In this document: piece by piece, positions 11,091 through 24,370 of the stretch
Position numbering within the stretch: position 1 is the stretch's first letter
How the letters are laid out: each line of letters starts with the position of its first letter
Assembly: GCA_026075535.2 (NCBI GenBank)
Contig: AP026539.1
Span: 6,200,001-6,264,000, forward strand
Origin: Tricholoma matsutake
Lineage: Eukaryota; Basidiomycota; Agaricomycetes; Agaricales; Tricholomataceae
Direction of reading: 5' to 3'
DNA: 64,000 nt
Position numbers and translations under genes: made by a program
Notes under the pieces: generated by a model
Told to the model about the DNA's origin: nothing
What the model saw: only the letters and a program-made list of their open reading frames with translations
Database searches by the model: none

Positions 11091-14000
11091 CTAGACATCA
11101 TCCTCCCAATCATCGGGAACATCTGAAACTGCGTTAACAATCGGAGCGGACGGAGCTGGGGTCAAGGAGGAAGAAACCCTACTGCTAGGCGTTCGAACGG
11201 AACCGCCAGGAACGGGAGTAGGAACAGATTTGGGTATTGTAGCAGCCGACGTCTGTCGAGTCGCAGCTGACGACCATCCGCGAGTAGGACCAGAAGGGAG
11301 GACCATGGACGGCTTGGATAGCGATTGGGTCGAATTGCTACGCCATGACAAGGCCGCAGCAGAGCTCCTCATGTCTACAAGCTTGCCTAAGCTTGGAGGT
11401 CCAGCGCTTGGAGATGTGATGGTGCTTGACAACAATGGGGTTGGGATGCGAGTGTCGAGGCGGCGGAAGAGTCGAACGCTACACATCATTGTCACATATG
11501 TCAGACTGAAGTTCCAAAGGTGTGCACAAACCTTCGGTACGGCTCTTGATCTACCATCTCGGTTTCCATTCTGTACATACTTGCGAGCTGAAAATAAGAA
11601 TAAAGACCAGTTCTTGGGCTCGATTCCACGGAAAACTTACATCATGTACGAATTTCCTGCGTTCTGGAGGCATATGGGGGAGTACCTGGGTTTTCTTGTC
11701 CGAATTCACAAACCTGGGAAAGTCAATAAAAATAAAGAATTCAAGAAAAGGAACATACTCCGCAAGAGCCTTCTCCACCACTCCCAAGAACTTGGAGTTA
11801 GCTTTTGCAAAGGCAACCAACTCCTCATGATATGAAACCGCAGAAACCTTCTCCCTCGACTCCGGAGTAATCCCCAACGCGTCCGCCAACCTTGCGTTCC
11901 TCTTTGCAATACTACATTCGTTGTTACATTTAGGGGGAGCCCGTTGAGCGCCTGCAGTATTCAAAGAACTTCGACCACAGTGCAGTGCTTGGTGGATGCG
12001 TCCACAAGAACACGTAAGGGTGAGGAGAGACTGGCAAGGTTCATCTTCCGAGCAGGCGGAGGGCGCGTGACATGATTGTGTGCAAGGATGGTGGGCAGGT
12101 AAACTGGAAAGGAGAGATTTAGTGCCAAAGTTCACATTCAGAGAATAAAATTACCAGAGCTTCCGCGACTTTGCGCAGGGTGCACTACATGGCCCACAAA
12201 TATCGCCATGGCATAATCGTTCACAGCGATGAAATCCACATGTCATAAGCCTGCACGGGGGAAGTATTACATGGTCAGTACCAACCGTCCGATCGATTTA
12301 AAAATTGACGTACTTCCCGCAGACTGTTCCACAAGAAACCTTGTCATCCTCCAAAGAACACCTCACATTGTCTACCGTCTTCTTCCCACAGGCACACTTC
12401 TTCGTCGCCAAGAATGGACAAGGGGGGCATGGCGATGGCTCCTCGTGGCATGAGTGCTGCGAGCGGGGATGTCCGCATGGAGGGGGCGGGCGTGAGCATT
12501 GGTACGTGCATCGGATCTCCGTACCGCACGGAATTGGGGGTTCGAGGATGGTACGGCCGCAATAACATACCATCTAGCATGAATGATATCAGAAATCAAT
12601 CATAAGAAAAGGGGAGTGTGTATAAAAGGAAGAATCCTACCTCTTCGAAAGAGCTTCTGAGGCAAGGTGGACAAACACCCTTATGATCTCTCTCTTCGCA
12701 CCTGTGGTTACCACACGAAAGGATCTTCCCACAAATAAGATCACACTCATGAAGGCCACCTCGCTCTTCGCCTACACCTGACTCCAGCTCCGGCCCATCT
12801 GCACGCTTCTTTCCTTTCTTCCCAGTTGTCAGTGCAAGCGACGCAAGGGGGCAGCAGAGTCGTCGACATTGATGGCGACCACACGCACGAAGCACCGTAC
12901 AAGGCTTCTCGCAAAGTATCTCCGCAATTTCATTAGAGTTATCACCATCGGGTGGATGAAATTCATAACACCTTACGGCCCTTGTGGTAGCTCCACATCG
13001 GCATGGTCTGACTATGGGGACTGAACATGGAGGGCAAGGGCCGGTGTGGCAGGTCGCGACGCAGGGATGGCCACAATTTGCATGGAGTTTGTCACAGGGT
13101 GACGTGCATGTTGGGATTGGAGATGTGCAGTGGCTGCGTGCAGGGAAAGCTGTGAAATCGGTATCATTAGCCGAAGAAGCGACGCGACGCTTCCCGCAGG
13201 GACAGTGTGTTATTTTGGAGGGTGAACGTGGACAAGATGCAGGTTTGTAGGAAGGCCGATGGCATGGTTGTTGGCATTTATGAGTTCCACAGTCAAATAG
13301 TCTGAACGATGGATGATAAGACCGGATGGAGTCGAAGGGAGGAAGGGCAAGACAAACCTTCCACATAAATCTAAGCACCCGAACCGGCCGACCCACTCTT
13401 CCTCGTTCTCAGCGGAGCAGACCACAGCCTCGCCTTCTCCACAACCGACCTCTTTTTCCTCCTTACCGCACCAACACCTCGCGATCTCTCTAATGGCACA
13501 AGGATCACAATCGCCATCGTGGCAGACCTTCTCACAGGCATGCTTGCCGCAAAGCAGGGTCCGTCCGCATACACTTCCACAACACAAATCCCTGCCCCTT
13601 CCCTTCGTACCGCGTCCTTGGTCGAGCCCACATCGGAATGCAAGCACCTTCTTCTTTGGACAGTAACATTCTAGTTGTGTGTACACTTGGCAAGGAGGAC
13701 ATGGTCCTGGGTGACACGCCAAGGGACATGCGTGCCCACATCCGCTCTCACGAACACGCGAACAGGGATTTCCACATGAGTGAGGAGTGGCGAGACGGGG
13801 TGGTTTAGGCTCTGGAGTTGAATTGCAAAAACACCTAACAACGTGTGTCAGCTGCACTGCGAGTATAATTCGCGTAATACACATACCAATATCCCGACGG
13901 TACAATTTCTCTCTTCGCTTGACACCCGGGGCACCGCCAATCACCTCTCCGGCCTTCCTCGCCTCGGGCCCGCAAAGCATCAGCTATATCTTTAACGCTT

Positions 14001-14743
14001 TTTGTAGCCCAGGAGCCAATACACTTCACGTGAAATGCCGTCCAACAATATTGTTGCTCGCCAGCATCATCAGAGCGGATAATGGGAATTGATGGAGAAC
14101 ACGACCACGTAGGTTGCGCAGGGTGAATTGGAGAAAAACAGATAGGGCAATCGGGATATGGCGCAGTCCGAAGCGCGAGTATGAGGCGTGAAGTGAGATC
14201 GTCCAGTGTTTCTAAATCCTGGAATCTTTTTTGCTTGCATCTATCCTTTCCTGCAAGTTTGGACAACAATGGAGGAGCGGAATCAGAGCCAGTAAGCTCA
14301 GCAGTGAATTTTGCACCGCGCCTGAACCCTCCACCACCTGGACGTGGTTTGTCGCTGGACCGTCCGTTGTTTTTCAGTTTTTGGTGGCCAGAATTAGAAG
14401 TAGTACCTGCGTCATTGTTGTTTGGGGGACTAGGCGGATGTCTACTTTTGAAATTGTGTGTTCGAGGCGGAGGTGTACTATCATCAGCACTGACCGTTAC
14501 AGCTGAAGCCGCAGGCACAGGGATCGATGATCCTGAAACTGACTGATTATCCTCTGCACCTCTGGGCGGTCTATGATGTCGTCTTGGAGCATGCTGAACG
14601 ACGCTCATCTTTGAACGAATATCTGTAGTTCTCGGGGCTCTATCCCGATTATTTCGCGGCTTTCGACCAACATTTGGCTCAGTACGAGAGTTCGACACTT
14701 GAGTTTTGGTCTCGCCAGTGCTTGTACCTTCACTGGCTTCCAT
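11091..14743 (-). CDS. FAP1: FAP1/NFX1-type zinc finger protein, 9 exons, intact
   Basis: Homologue of yeast Fap1 and human NFX1, proteins with a RING/PHD-like finger, a row of NF-X1 zinc fingers and an R3H nucleic-acid-binding domain. Yeast Fap1 binds FKBP12, and NFX1 binds DNA or RNA and has ubiquitin ligase features. My model: exons 14743-13887, 13834-13358, 13301-12641, 12573-12314, 12250-12155, 12103-11759, 11713-11641, 11587-11532, 11478-11091. These total 3213 nt and 1070 aa, in frame throughout, with introns of 45-67 nt. The basic, disordered N-terminus is followed by a C4HC3-like finger (CPICFSPIHP...WRCPGC, about residues 195-280). Next come repeated NF-X1 fingers such as CGHACPLACHPGPCPPC and CGHPCVATCHTGPCPPC, then R3H (QVLPHMPPERRKFVHD) and a Ser/Pro-rich tail ending DDWEDDV. 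No stop or frameshift is seen, in contrast to all surrounding elements. Confidence 0.95.
11714..11758 (-). other. 45-nt intron of FAP1 without stop codon and divisible by three
   Basis: On the minus strand it starts GTATGTTCC and ends TTTCCCAG, giving GA|G across the junction so that the protein reads ..ALAEFVNSDKK, the expected R3H region start. If retained, it would insert 15 mostly hydrophobic residues without shifting the frame. Confidence 0.8.
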
Positions 14744-16455
14744 ATAGGGTGATGGATTTCGAACTGGATAGAAACACTTTTAGTGGTCGTCACCGCTGGA
14801 GCTGACAAATAAAGTGACTCAGCATGATACGACCTCATTGATCATTAATCATTGACTCCTTTCACCTCACCCAATGGCGATACCATAGGCGACGCGAGCG
14901 GTGTGCCGTAGTGCACCTCAAAAGTTGACGGTATTCTAGTAAATTGCGTCTGGCAAGAGGTGTCAGATCCACCGATCGTCGTCAGATTCATTCATGACAA
15001 AGCAAAACTGGGGATTTCCGGGACACGGCATGTCAGCGGCATGGACCGTTGCCATCAAATTTGAATCTCCAACTGGCAGCGTACTTAGCAACCTGAAGTT
15101 TGAAATGAAAACTTCTGTACTGCATAAACAGACATTTTCTGCCTGAAGTGTAATTATTGTCTATTTCAGTAAAGTTGGCGGAGCTCAAAATGTGTTCAAA
15201 AAAAGTTATCGGCAAATCAAAGTGTTATATCTCCTCGAATACACATCGGAATCACAAAAGGAGGACAGCATCTGAATCGCCGCGTCGAGGGCTACAAGCC
15301 TATAGTGGACCGAGGATAGACAAACGTGATACTCAATTTTTGATTTTCGGTGTCGGAGGTCAACGCATGATCACATCTTCTACACAGCACCTGGAGTGCT
15401 CTGTGTGTGCCCAGAGTCAAGGGGGTGGCGGAACAGGAATCCCGCACCGCGGGTAGGGGGGGGTCCTGCCGGAGGCTGTAAAATATATTTTGATATACCT
15501 AAATGATGCAGAACGGCTTTGTTAGGCCACGAAGTACTTAGAATATGGTTTGTATTGGTATAACCAGACAGTTTTATCATAAATTGTGTTAAGTTCGGTG
15601 CCAGGCACACTTCCACAGTGTTACAAAACTTGATGTCTCTCTGCTAACACGCTGTTCCGGCCGGCTTGGCCTCAAAGCTGTGTCGCAATGTCCATAACAT
15701 ATAACGGCCGTTCCATTAATCCGCCTGCAATTCCATGAGGAATTGGTTCGCCATCGTCCTGAGTCTTGATGGCGGCATCGAACCGTGACAGACCAACAAA
15801 TACGTTGTTCTGTAAATAAACTTGTCAGTAAATGTCGGACAGTGCCTCTGGCACTATCCTCCTAACACACTTACCCAGGCCTTGTTATCTGAAATCCTAG
15901 GCATACAGAAGCACACTACCCTCCAACACAGCCAGAAAATCTCAAGAACTTGAATTGTTGAGGTTCGCGCTATGCTGATGTGATCAAGATAGTAAACAGG
16001 TGGGGATCCATGGGATTGCAGTTGATTGTGGTGGATTGATGAGTTGGACTAAAGCTGTAGAATCATCGTGGCACTGAGAGGTGGGCATCAATCTAAAAGC
16101 GACAAGTATTGGCAGTACGGAACGTCAGTACGCACCGGTGACGAAATGTTTTGGGAAATGGCTTGGGAAAAAAATCAATACACATGATGGAAAATTACTA
16201 TATATGGCAGGAGGGGGGGAAGGGGGGGTCAACCGAGGGCTTGAAAAAAAAGGTGAGTGGATGTCAGTTTTTCCCGTTCTGCCACCCCCTTGCCCAGAGT
16301 CTCCTGCTTGTTCTGATGTGCATCTTATAATGATCCGTTACCATTTCAGTCTCCCAATGCACCTGTGTCACGACTTTCACAGGTGAACCTATCATCACTC
16401 CTTTGGCAGCTGCAGCTAATAAAGAACCTATGAGTACCACTCCAATCCTCCTCCC
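14744..16455. other. FAP1 upstream region and intergenic DNA
   Basis: About 1.7 kb between the FAP1 start and the LTR of gypsy element III. It should contain the FAP1 promoter. Open frames are short (under 105 codons) and unlike known proteins. A G-rich run occurs at 15448-15472 and another at 16211-16230. No RNA gene, inverted repeat or transposon end was recognised. Confidence 0.5.
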
Positions 16456-17139
16456 TGTTAAGAACTGATCCTAGAGGGTTTGTCGGAATCTGATTGGACA
16501 CTGCGAGTGTTGTTTATGGAAGGTTGTTGGGTCATCACAGATTCTGCAGGAGGGGAAACAGAAAGGACTTGGCTTCAGCTTGTAAGAAGCTGCACCCTTC
16601 ACCTCATCTGGTGTCCTAATTTCAAGTTGGAGGTTTGGAGGTAGGAACAGGAAAGTGCGGGTAAATGTGGGAAGGAGTATGGAGGGACTTAGGTTAAGTT
16701 CAGATCAGGTTAGAACTTCAGAGGGAGACTGGAGGTTGAGTCGAATGGAGTTCAGACTCTTAGAGAACTGAGGTTGGAGTAGAAGGAGGTTTGGATTGGC
16801 AGATTAAAGTCGAGTCTATGTCGATATACGAACTGAGGAATACAAGGTGAAACTAACTAAGCTTAAATACTGTAGTCCGGAATAATGCGGAACAGGAACG
16901 AAGACTGCGGCAGTGTCTCAACTGCATAGATAAATTATCTAGCGGGAGCTGCACAGGAATCCATAGTCGAATTTGCAATAGAGATGGCAGCCTTGGGAAG
17001 GCAGCCTGGTGCACAGCAGTGTGGGCAGTGCAAGGCAGCTGGGAACGAAATCGGGAGGTGTAGCCAAAAATCATGTTTGACGTGCGGGAAAGGGTCGGAT
17101 GGATGTGGGTTTTGATCGGGCAAGGAACAGTTCTTGACA
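16456..17139 (-). repeat. 3' LTR of gypsy element III
   Basis: 684 bp. Compared with its partner it has an extra 14 bp of short duplication (gcagccttgggaag region near 16990) and an extra stretch near 16516. Most other differences are C/T or G/A at CpG positions. Confidence 0.92.
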
Positions 17140-17162
17140 GTATTTCCCCCTTAGTGCCGAGC

Positions 17163-17348
17163 TGTAGTGATCTGGAGGGTTAGACCTTAGGTTTTACTCG
17201 ACAATAACATGTATCACATATATTTGTTTAATGTAAAAAGTCTTCCTTGTCAAACTACTGACTGGGCCCTTATAAAGGGTCCGGTATGATGCTATGATAG
17301 GTAAAGCAAATATATATAAAATATAGTAAATAGTTTGTCATCACTACA
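17163..17348 (-). repeat. 3' LTR of gypsy element II
   Basis: 186 bp, unusually short for a gypsy LTR. It contains a near-palindrome gggcccttataaagggtcc with a TATAAA-like core near 17270 that could be the promoter. Confidence 0.93.
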
Positions 17349-17433
17349 CTCTCCCCTTTTGGCTTGAACCCGGGGGCAAGGCATGGAACAGCAAGAACAA
17401 GACCAAGATTGACAAGAAACAAAATGGAATACA

Positions 17434-19650
17434 TTATCCTTCCTGATTGGAAGGGGAAGGATGATCATCATGGGTGTCCATGGGAGCGAGAGTACCGTTG
17501 TCCATCCCCTCGAGTTCCCAGCCATAATCTAACGGGCGGTGAAGAATGGTAGGGGAATCAAGAACAGGAGTCAGGGAAGGCACTTGAGAGACTGGGGTTT
17601 CCGGAGACAACTCGATGGGGGATATGTCAGATAGTTGCCCTTCCTCTGGAGGGGCAACAGCTGGGGGCTCAAGGTCATCGTCTGACTCAGACACAGAGTC
17701 AGTTTGCTCGGACTTGGACCCAATTTTGTTCCAGCGATTGCGAGTGACGCAGGCCACTAGGGTCATGGGCGCAACTCCACTTGACACTGTGAGAGGTAGT
17801 CCTTGGACCGCAAGTCTCTCCCGTTTCCAGTCTTTTTTGGCCTTATTTTTCTCAGCTTTGGTATGGCGGGGGGGCCCAGTGTAGGTCCATCCTCCATCCT
17901 CGTAGTCTGGGGTGTCCAGAGGGGAAGAGGTGATTGGTGGAGCAATGGGGCCAGAAGACGAGGGAGCCAGATTGGATGAGGGGGGAGTAGAAGTTGGTCC
18001 AGGAGAGACTTCGGGAACATTTAACCTGACGCATTGAAGTGACAGGTGCATACTCAACAATCGGAAGGTCGAATTGGGAGGACGCTGGTCGACTGAGCTA
18101 ATCAGAAGGGTGGCCGAGTGAGTCGGCGCTGACAATCCACTAGCACAATCAACCCGGCTCAAAGGCCGCGCTGTCGACGATGATGAATTGGACATGGAAC
18201 TGGGAGGTACCATGTGGATGGAAGAGGACAGCCCCAAAAGCCCTCCCAATGGGGAGGGGATTTCAGGTGATTCGCGATCCCTCTTGCACTTAGCTGGAGG
18301 GGGTAGGATCAGACTGCGGGCACCCAGGGGCAGTAGCCAGATACAGGGTTCGGTCATCATAGGAGCATCCTCAGGACTGGGATTAGAGATCTGGTGTATT
18401 TTCTGCAGAATCGCAGTGGCCTTGTTTGCTTTGTCTTTCCGGCGAGACTGGGAAACTGATGTGAGCCATCCTATCCCATAATGATAGGATTCCCAAACCT
18501 CGGGGTCAGAGACTCCAATCGAGGTGAGGTGCTGTACGACATTGTCAGATACATGGGGCATAAACTGCCGATCTCGTTGCAAGGCGACAGTTAGACCAAG
18601 TGAAGCTCAGGTTCGTTGATATAATCCTGGAGTGGTGAAAACCTCTGCCAGTCGCATATTCAATCCAGACTTCTGTCTCTGAGATAGCCCGGGAGGGACC
18701 TGTTGTCTCATGAGGAGCATGCCTCTTACTTGGGGTAGAAATACCCAGTGTTCATTGAGAACCAACCTGGGAGCGTTCTGGAATTGGTAAAGCTGTCAGT
18801 GCATAAACTGGGCCCAGACATCTTCTGGGTCAGTGATTCTGGGCTGGGACATTCTACCCAGCTCTTGCATCCTCCGTATCCCTTTGGACAACTGACGATC
18901 TGCTGGGAGCCACTGGGGAAGTCTCCAGTTGGCAATGGCGTAATTCATTAACGGTGATTGCGCCTCTGAGGGGGATATTCCCTTTCCTTATGTGCCTCGT
19001 CTACTTCCATAGCCTCTGCCAGGTGAATGGTGGGGGCTGGAGGAAGGGGTTTGGATATAGGGATGGGATGGGTGGAGACCCTGGCCAAAGAACGCGGCTG
19101 GGAGAGAGGTTGCAACCATGGGGGCGCTTGGGAGGCTGTTCATCCCGGTGGTGGTCCAACTCATTCTCAAGGCACCAAATATGGGCCTTGAGCTCGGTGA
19201 TCTCACTCTCGTAGTCCTCTCTCAGGCGTTGATAAGCCATCCAATCTCCAACACTGATATCCTGGTCTCGACAATCTTTCATGTCGAGATAGGAGGAGTC
19301 TTGTTCAAACTCAGCCTGGTACACATGGAGAGTGTAGTGCTTGCATGGGTCACATGTTCCCCTGTGCACTACGATTCCCAAGTGATCGTCGTTCCTCCAC
19401 TCCCCATGTCCCCATCTATTGGGATCACACAGCCTTCCTGCTTCTCATCCACTCCTTCTCTTGCCATTGCCTGGCGAGAGATCTCATCTTCCTTCTCTCC
19501 TTGAACCTCACTGTTTGGGTTCTCGGTGTCTTGAGCTCAGTGGCTCGAGACTCACACTCTCTTCCCTACTTCTATCCTCTCAACCCCTCCCCCTTTGAGA
19601 CCGCCTGTCGGTCTCACGGTTGTAATATGCGCCATCATCCATAGAGTCAT
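17434..19650 (-). pseudogene. Extra 3' reading-frame region of gypsy element II, function unknown
   Basis: Between the chromodomain end of pol (19804) and the 3' LTR lie 2.2 kb that still show coding character on the minus strand, in different frames. A 382-codon open frame spans 18582-17434 (Ser/Pro-rich, acidic patches, a KAEKNKAKKDWKRER basic segment). A 126-codon frame at 19381-19001 has a coiled-coil-like segment (REDYESEITELKAHIWCLEN). A short frame lies at 18935-18726. An ATG at about 19650 opens MDDGAYYNRETDRR. Together they look like one accessory protein broken by indels. It sits where envelope-like genes lie in some gypsy elements, but no signal peptide or membrane segment is seen, so I do not call it env. 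Confidence 0.55.
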
Positions 19651-19803
19651 CGTCATAGTAACTACCTCCCATGGCAATCAGGGTGGTTGGTTGAAGTGAA
19701 GGAAAAAAAAAATTTAGAATTTGAGCCCCGTGTATGCAGAGTTCAAAGTTGCCTGACACGCGATTCCAAGTTGCCTATCCAAATCACCAAGGCAATGTCC
19801 TCT

Positions 19804-22800
19804 CTAAGTCTGAGTGCATGTAGCTGCGCACTTGGGCAAGTCTACCCAGTCCTTGGCCCCCACCAGGGCCAAGTAGGAGTCCAGAGCTGCCAACTCATTG
19901 CACATGCCGAGTGGCTCCCAGGTCGACTCCCCAACACTCCATTTCACCTGGAGTTCCAGCACATGGCCCTTCCAGCAATGGGCCGTGATTTCCTCAACCC
20001 ACCATTTGGTGTCATCTGGGGCGCCAAAGTCATAAGGATCAGGGAACCTCCTGTTGGGAAACAGGAGATTGTCGTTAGGGTAGTGGGGGCGGAGAAGGTT
20101 AACGTGAAATTGGTTATGAAGCCTCCTCCAAGCCAGCTCCTCAGGGAGGTCCAGTATGTAATTAGACTTCTCTGGCAATGATTCTAGGACCTTGTATGGG
20201 CCCACAAACTTGGGGATCAGTTTACTGGTGTGACCCTTGGGCATTGATAAGGTTTTGGTGGACAGGTACACTAAGTCCCCATCTTTAATATCTGGCTCTT
20301 CCTGCCTACACTGGTTAGAATAGTGGCATTGGAATACCCGCTCAGTGATAATGCTATCGTGAGCTATAGCCATATTACAAAGGGCATCCATGGCAAAAGT
20401 CCTTACTCCTGGAGGAATTCGCTTGGGCACTGGTAACTCCATCACCATTCGAGGGAGGAACCCATAGTTGATCTCGAAGGGAGCCATTCCCGTCAACTGA
20501 TTAATGGTGGAGTTGATCGCAAACTCGACCAACGGCAAAAACTTAACCCAATCCCTCTGAGTGGAGGAGACCAAGGTTCTAAGGATCTGAGCAATGGAGC
20601 AATTGGCTCACTCCGTAGCTCCATCCGTTTGGGGGTGGAACAAAGTTGACATCAATAGCTTCATGTCCAGGATGCGATGCACCTCTCGCCACCATTTGGA
20701 GGTGAATTTTGTGTCTCTATCCAACACGATGGACCCCGGTAGGCTGTGTAATCGAACTACCTCTTTGATGAACAGCGACAAAAATTCTGTCGCCGTTGTA
20801 GTGGTCTTCACAGGCACCAAGTGCACCATGGAGGATAGCCGACAAAGGATGACCCGAAGATAATTGAATCCTTCCAACTCTGGGAAGGGTCTGATGAAGT
20901 CCATCCCTAGGGATTCCCAAGGCCTCATTGGGATGGGAAGAGAATGAAGTTTACCCAGGGGAGGCTTGTACTCCCCTTTGGAACAAAAACAAGCCTGACA
21001 TGAGTTACAGAACTTATCTATCTCAAACTGAAGATGGGGCCACCAGAACCATCGTTGCACATACTCCAATGTCTTCGCCGGACCAAAGTGCCCGACGATG
21101 GAATGAGCATGATCTATGATCAAGCCATGGAGGGTAGTACCCTGTGACGGGGCTGAGGGGATGCAGAGGACACGTTCACCTCCTCTGTTCCTCATCCAGA
21201 TTCTCTTTTCTATGACTTCGAACCTGGGATGATCTCCTGGGGCTTCCAGGATCTTAGAAAACAACTTATCATGGATATACCCCACACACAAATCCTTGTC
21301 AAATGAATCTTGATGGGACAGGACAGCCTTCAAGTCTGTCCCATGTGCTACCGAGTCATAAACAGTGGGGTTATCATCCTGGGCTGAAGCAGCTGAGGAT
21401 TCCTTTCCCAGGTTTGGAGCAGCCAAGACGACCGCAGCCTGGTCATGCTCCTCCACCTGCTCCCAGAGAGTGGTTAATTGCTCTTTCACTCGTTTAGCCT
21501 GGGAAGCAGCTGAACGAGTTTCTATTACCCAATTCTTAATCTCGAGATGCCTATCCCAAGGAAGATCTTTGTGCATGGGATCGAGGCAAACATCCATGAA
21601 TACATAGTGCTGCACCAAGGGAGTGTCATCCCAGTTGTCAAACTGGTAATAACGGGACAGGGCGTCGGCCACCTTGTTCAGGGTTCCCTTGATGTACCAG
21701 ATATTGAAGTCAAACTGGGACAGGTACTCCATCCACCGCGTTTGCCTAGCTGATAGGCGACGCTGCGTCTGAAAGAATTTGAGAGCCTTGTGGTCTGTAA
21801 CCACATGGAAGTGGTGACCGATGAGCTTGTCTTCCCATTTAAGCAATCCTTCCAGGATTGCGATGGTTTCATGCTCAAAGGTACAATAATTCCTTTGAGC
21901 GTCGGAGAACTTTTTGGAAAGGAACCCGGCAGGCCAACAGGTCTGCCATTCTGGTCCTTGTCCATACATAGCTCCAATCCCAAACACCGATATATCACAT
22001 ATCACCCATATAGGATCTGGGGAAGCCGGATCAATTGGTTTCAAGACTGGGGTGTTACAACAGAGATCCTTGATATTCTGGAAACAACTATCATGGATCG
22101 GTCTCCACTGGAAGGACTGCCCATTCTTTGTCATGGTGGAGAGTGGGCTGGTGTACACTGACATGTCCGGCAGGAAGTGGGCCAGGTATTGCACCAGACC
22201 CAAAAATCACTGGACTTCGTGGTAATTACGGGGTGTCTTCCATTCCTGAATATGGGCCATCTTGTCACTGTCCACATGGAGTCCATTGTTGTCAATGATA
22301 TGGCCGAGACATTCGAGTTTCTTGGCATATAATTTGCACTTGTTGGCGTGAAGAAAGAGTTGGTGTTCTCTCAGCTTGTCAAACACAAGTTTGAGATGGG
22401 TTTGATGATCTTCGATGGTGTCACTAAACATGAATATGTCGTCCAAGTATGCATGGATGAACAAGCCAATATATTTGCAAAAGATGGAGTTCATCAATTG
22501 CTGGAAAGTCGAGGGGGCATTACAGTCCCCTTGCTGCATCACCAGGCTCTCAAACACCCCTAAGACTGTTGAGAAGGCAGTCTTCCACACGTCACCAGGT
22601 TCCATGGGAACCTGTTTGTAGGCATCTGATAGGTCAATTTTCAAATGATGTTTTGCTCGAGCCACATCCAGACGTATCAGATCCTGGTCTGGAAAGGGGG
22701 TGACGTTCTTCACTGTATTATCATTCCGCTTTTTTGCGTTCACCACTGTCCAGATGGCGCTGTTCTTCTTTGGGATGACCAACATAGGAGCAGCCTGCTC

Positions 22801-24370
22801 AGCTTGGGCAGGACACCACCATCCTGCCCTGCAGTACTGATCGATCTTCTCGGCTAGAGGCTGTCTCATGGAGTCGGGGCAGCAAGGGAGGTGGTAGTGA
22901 TATTGTTTGGACTCGTCCACCAATGGTATTTGGTGATTGATCTCCCTCATAGGGGGAGGCTGCTCGGGTACGCCTTGCAATATGTCATTGCAGGTGGTCA
23001 ACCACTCCTTCCACAGGCGTGGAATATCCTTTCGCTCCAATGGCCCTTGAGCCCTGGACTTGGATTCTAATTCATCACAGATGGTGAACAGGGCTTCATT
23101 AAGGTCACTCAACTGTTGTTCATAGAGAGCATCCGGCATGGTAGGGTGTCCTGGGACTGTAGAACACTTTGGTCCTGTCCCTGGTAAACTCTTCAACCAG
23201 TTCGTCCCAGTCTTCCACATTTTCCTCCTCGGCTAGTGAATTGGGTGGCTGAGGAGGCATCCAGTCCTCCTCCTCATCTGGTCCTAACAATATAGGATTG
23301 GACAGGCTTAGTCCAACACCAGGTTGGGGTCGATCTACGTCCCAGACCTCTTCCAATCTTACAGACCGAGGTTCAACCAAAGGAGGTTGAACCGACATTG
23401 AGCTTGGTCCCAGTTTGTCGGGGTCTTTGGGAGGCTTGGTAGCAGCTCGAAGGCCGCTATCAAGTCATTCCTCATGGATGGCTTGAGGTCTCATGGCATA
23501 CCACCTTACCTGTTGGAAAGTGCTCTCACCCTCCTGGATGGTGACAAGGGGAACTCCTTGGAGTCTCACCTTGTCCCATTTGAAGTTGAGTACGATTCCA
23601 TATTTTTGCATAAATATGGTGCTGACTATTGCGTCATACTGATCAATGTTTATCACATCAAAATAGTGATTGTCTTTAAGTTCATCCAACTCAAAGTCGG
23701 TGAACAATCCAAAGTTAATCTTTGAATGACTTCCTACCATGCCCAACTGCAAGGGCATAGGCTCCTCAAGCTCATGTACCTTGAGGTTGGCAGCCATGGT
23801 GAACTCCGGAGACACCGAGTCGGAGGTACAACCTGAATCCAGAAGAACATTGGCTTCCAATCCATGAATCCTCATCTGCGTCATGAAGCACCGATTGTTC
23901 TTTTTGGTTTGAGGGGGGCGCCCTATTTTCTTGGTTGACTTTCTCAGGGCCGGAGGTCCCCTGAGATGGGTTCGGGAATGGGAGGGAACGTCCTGACTTA
24001 CTCCCATACGATCTCCATCTATTTCTTCTCCTAAGGAGGAAATTCCTTCCCTTTGAATGGGGAAAGGAAACGCAGTTGAGGTGCTCCAACTGGGGGGTTC
24101 CTGATCATTGTCTTCATCATCCTCATCTGAATCGGAGACCAACTGCATGGGAGGGCATCCATCTGACTCATCGTCAGAGAGGGAGCTGTCCTTTAGTTCC
24201 TGGATAGCATTGAATTGCTCTCGGGAATCATTATCACTCCGGCTAGTCTCATAGTCAAAGGTTAAAGGGTATAGTTCTCCTTCCAAACTGTATGGGGGAT
24301 CCCAGGGCCAGGTCCTCTTCTTCCCCGGAGTTGCTGTGGGCTGTGGCCAACTGTTCGTCATTGTGAACAA
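19804..24370 (-). pseudogene. pol: Protease, RT/RNase H, integrase and chromodomain of gypsy element II
   Basis: Protease (VLLDSGCTSDS, near 23840) lies in the 24370-23465 frame, which continues past a TGA to 23120. The reverse transcriptase frame starts near 23220, one base shifted. Reverse transcriptase has LKIDLSDAYKQVP and the catalytic AYLDDIFMFS near 22440. RNase H follows, then the connection motif KVADALSRYY. Integrase has its zinc motif (HAHSIVGHFG...CNSCQAC, about 21110-20990) and a core ending FHPQTDGATE near 20610. A chromodomain (WWVEEI..LELQVKWS..STWEPL, near 20000-19870) forms the C-terminus and would direct insertion to marked chromatin. In-frame TGA stops at 23465, 22207 and 20608 all replace arginine (VQ*FLGL, TE*ANCS). 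Confidence 0.93.

Noticed and set aside
12984..13666. Plus-strand open frames over FAP1
   Set aside because: They are shadows of the conserved cysteine-rich exons on the minus strand, with no recognisable protein features.
16456..17139. Solo LTR
   Set aside because: First taken as a solo LTR, but CTCCC on its left and on the right of 40130, not around it, shows it is one end of the large element III.
17434..18582. Envelope gene of a gypsy element
   Set aside because: Position fits, but no signal peptide, cleavage site or membrane helix is visible in the 382-codon frame.
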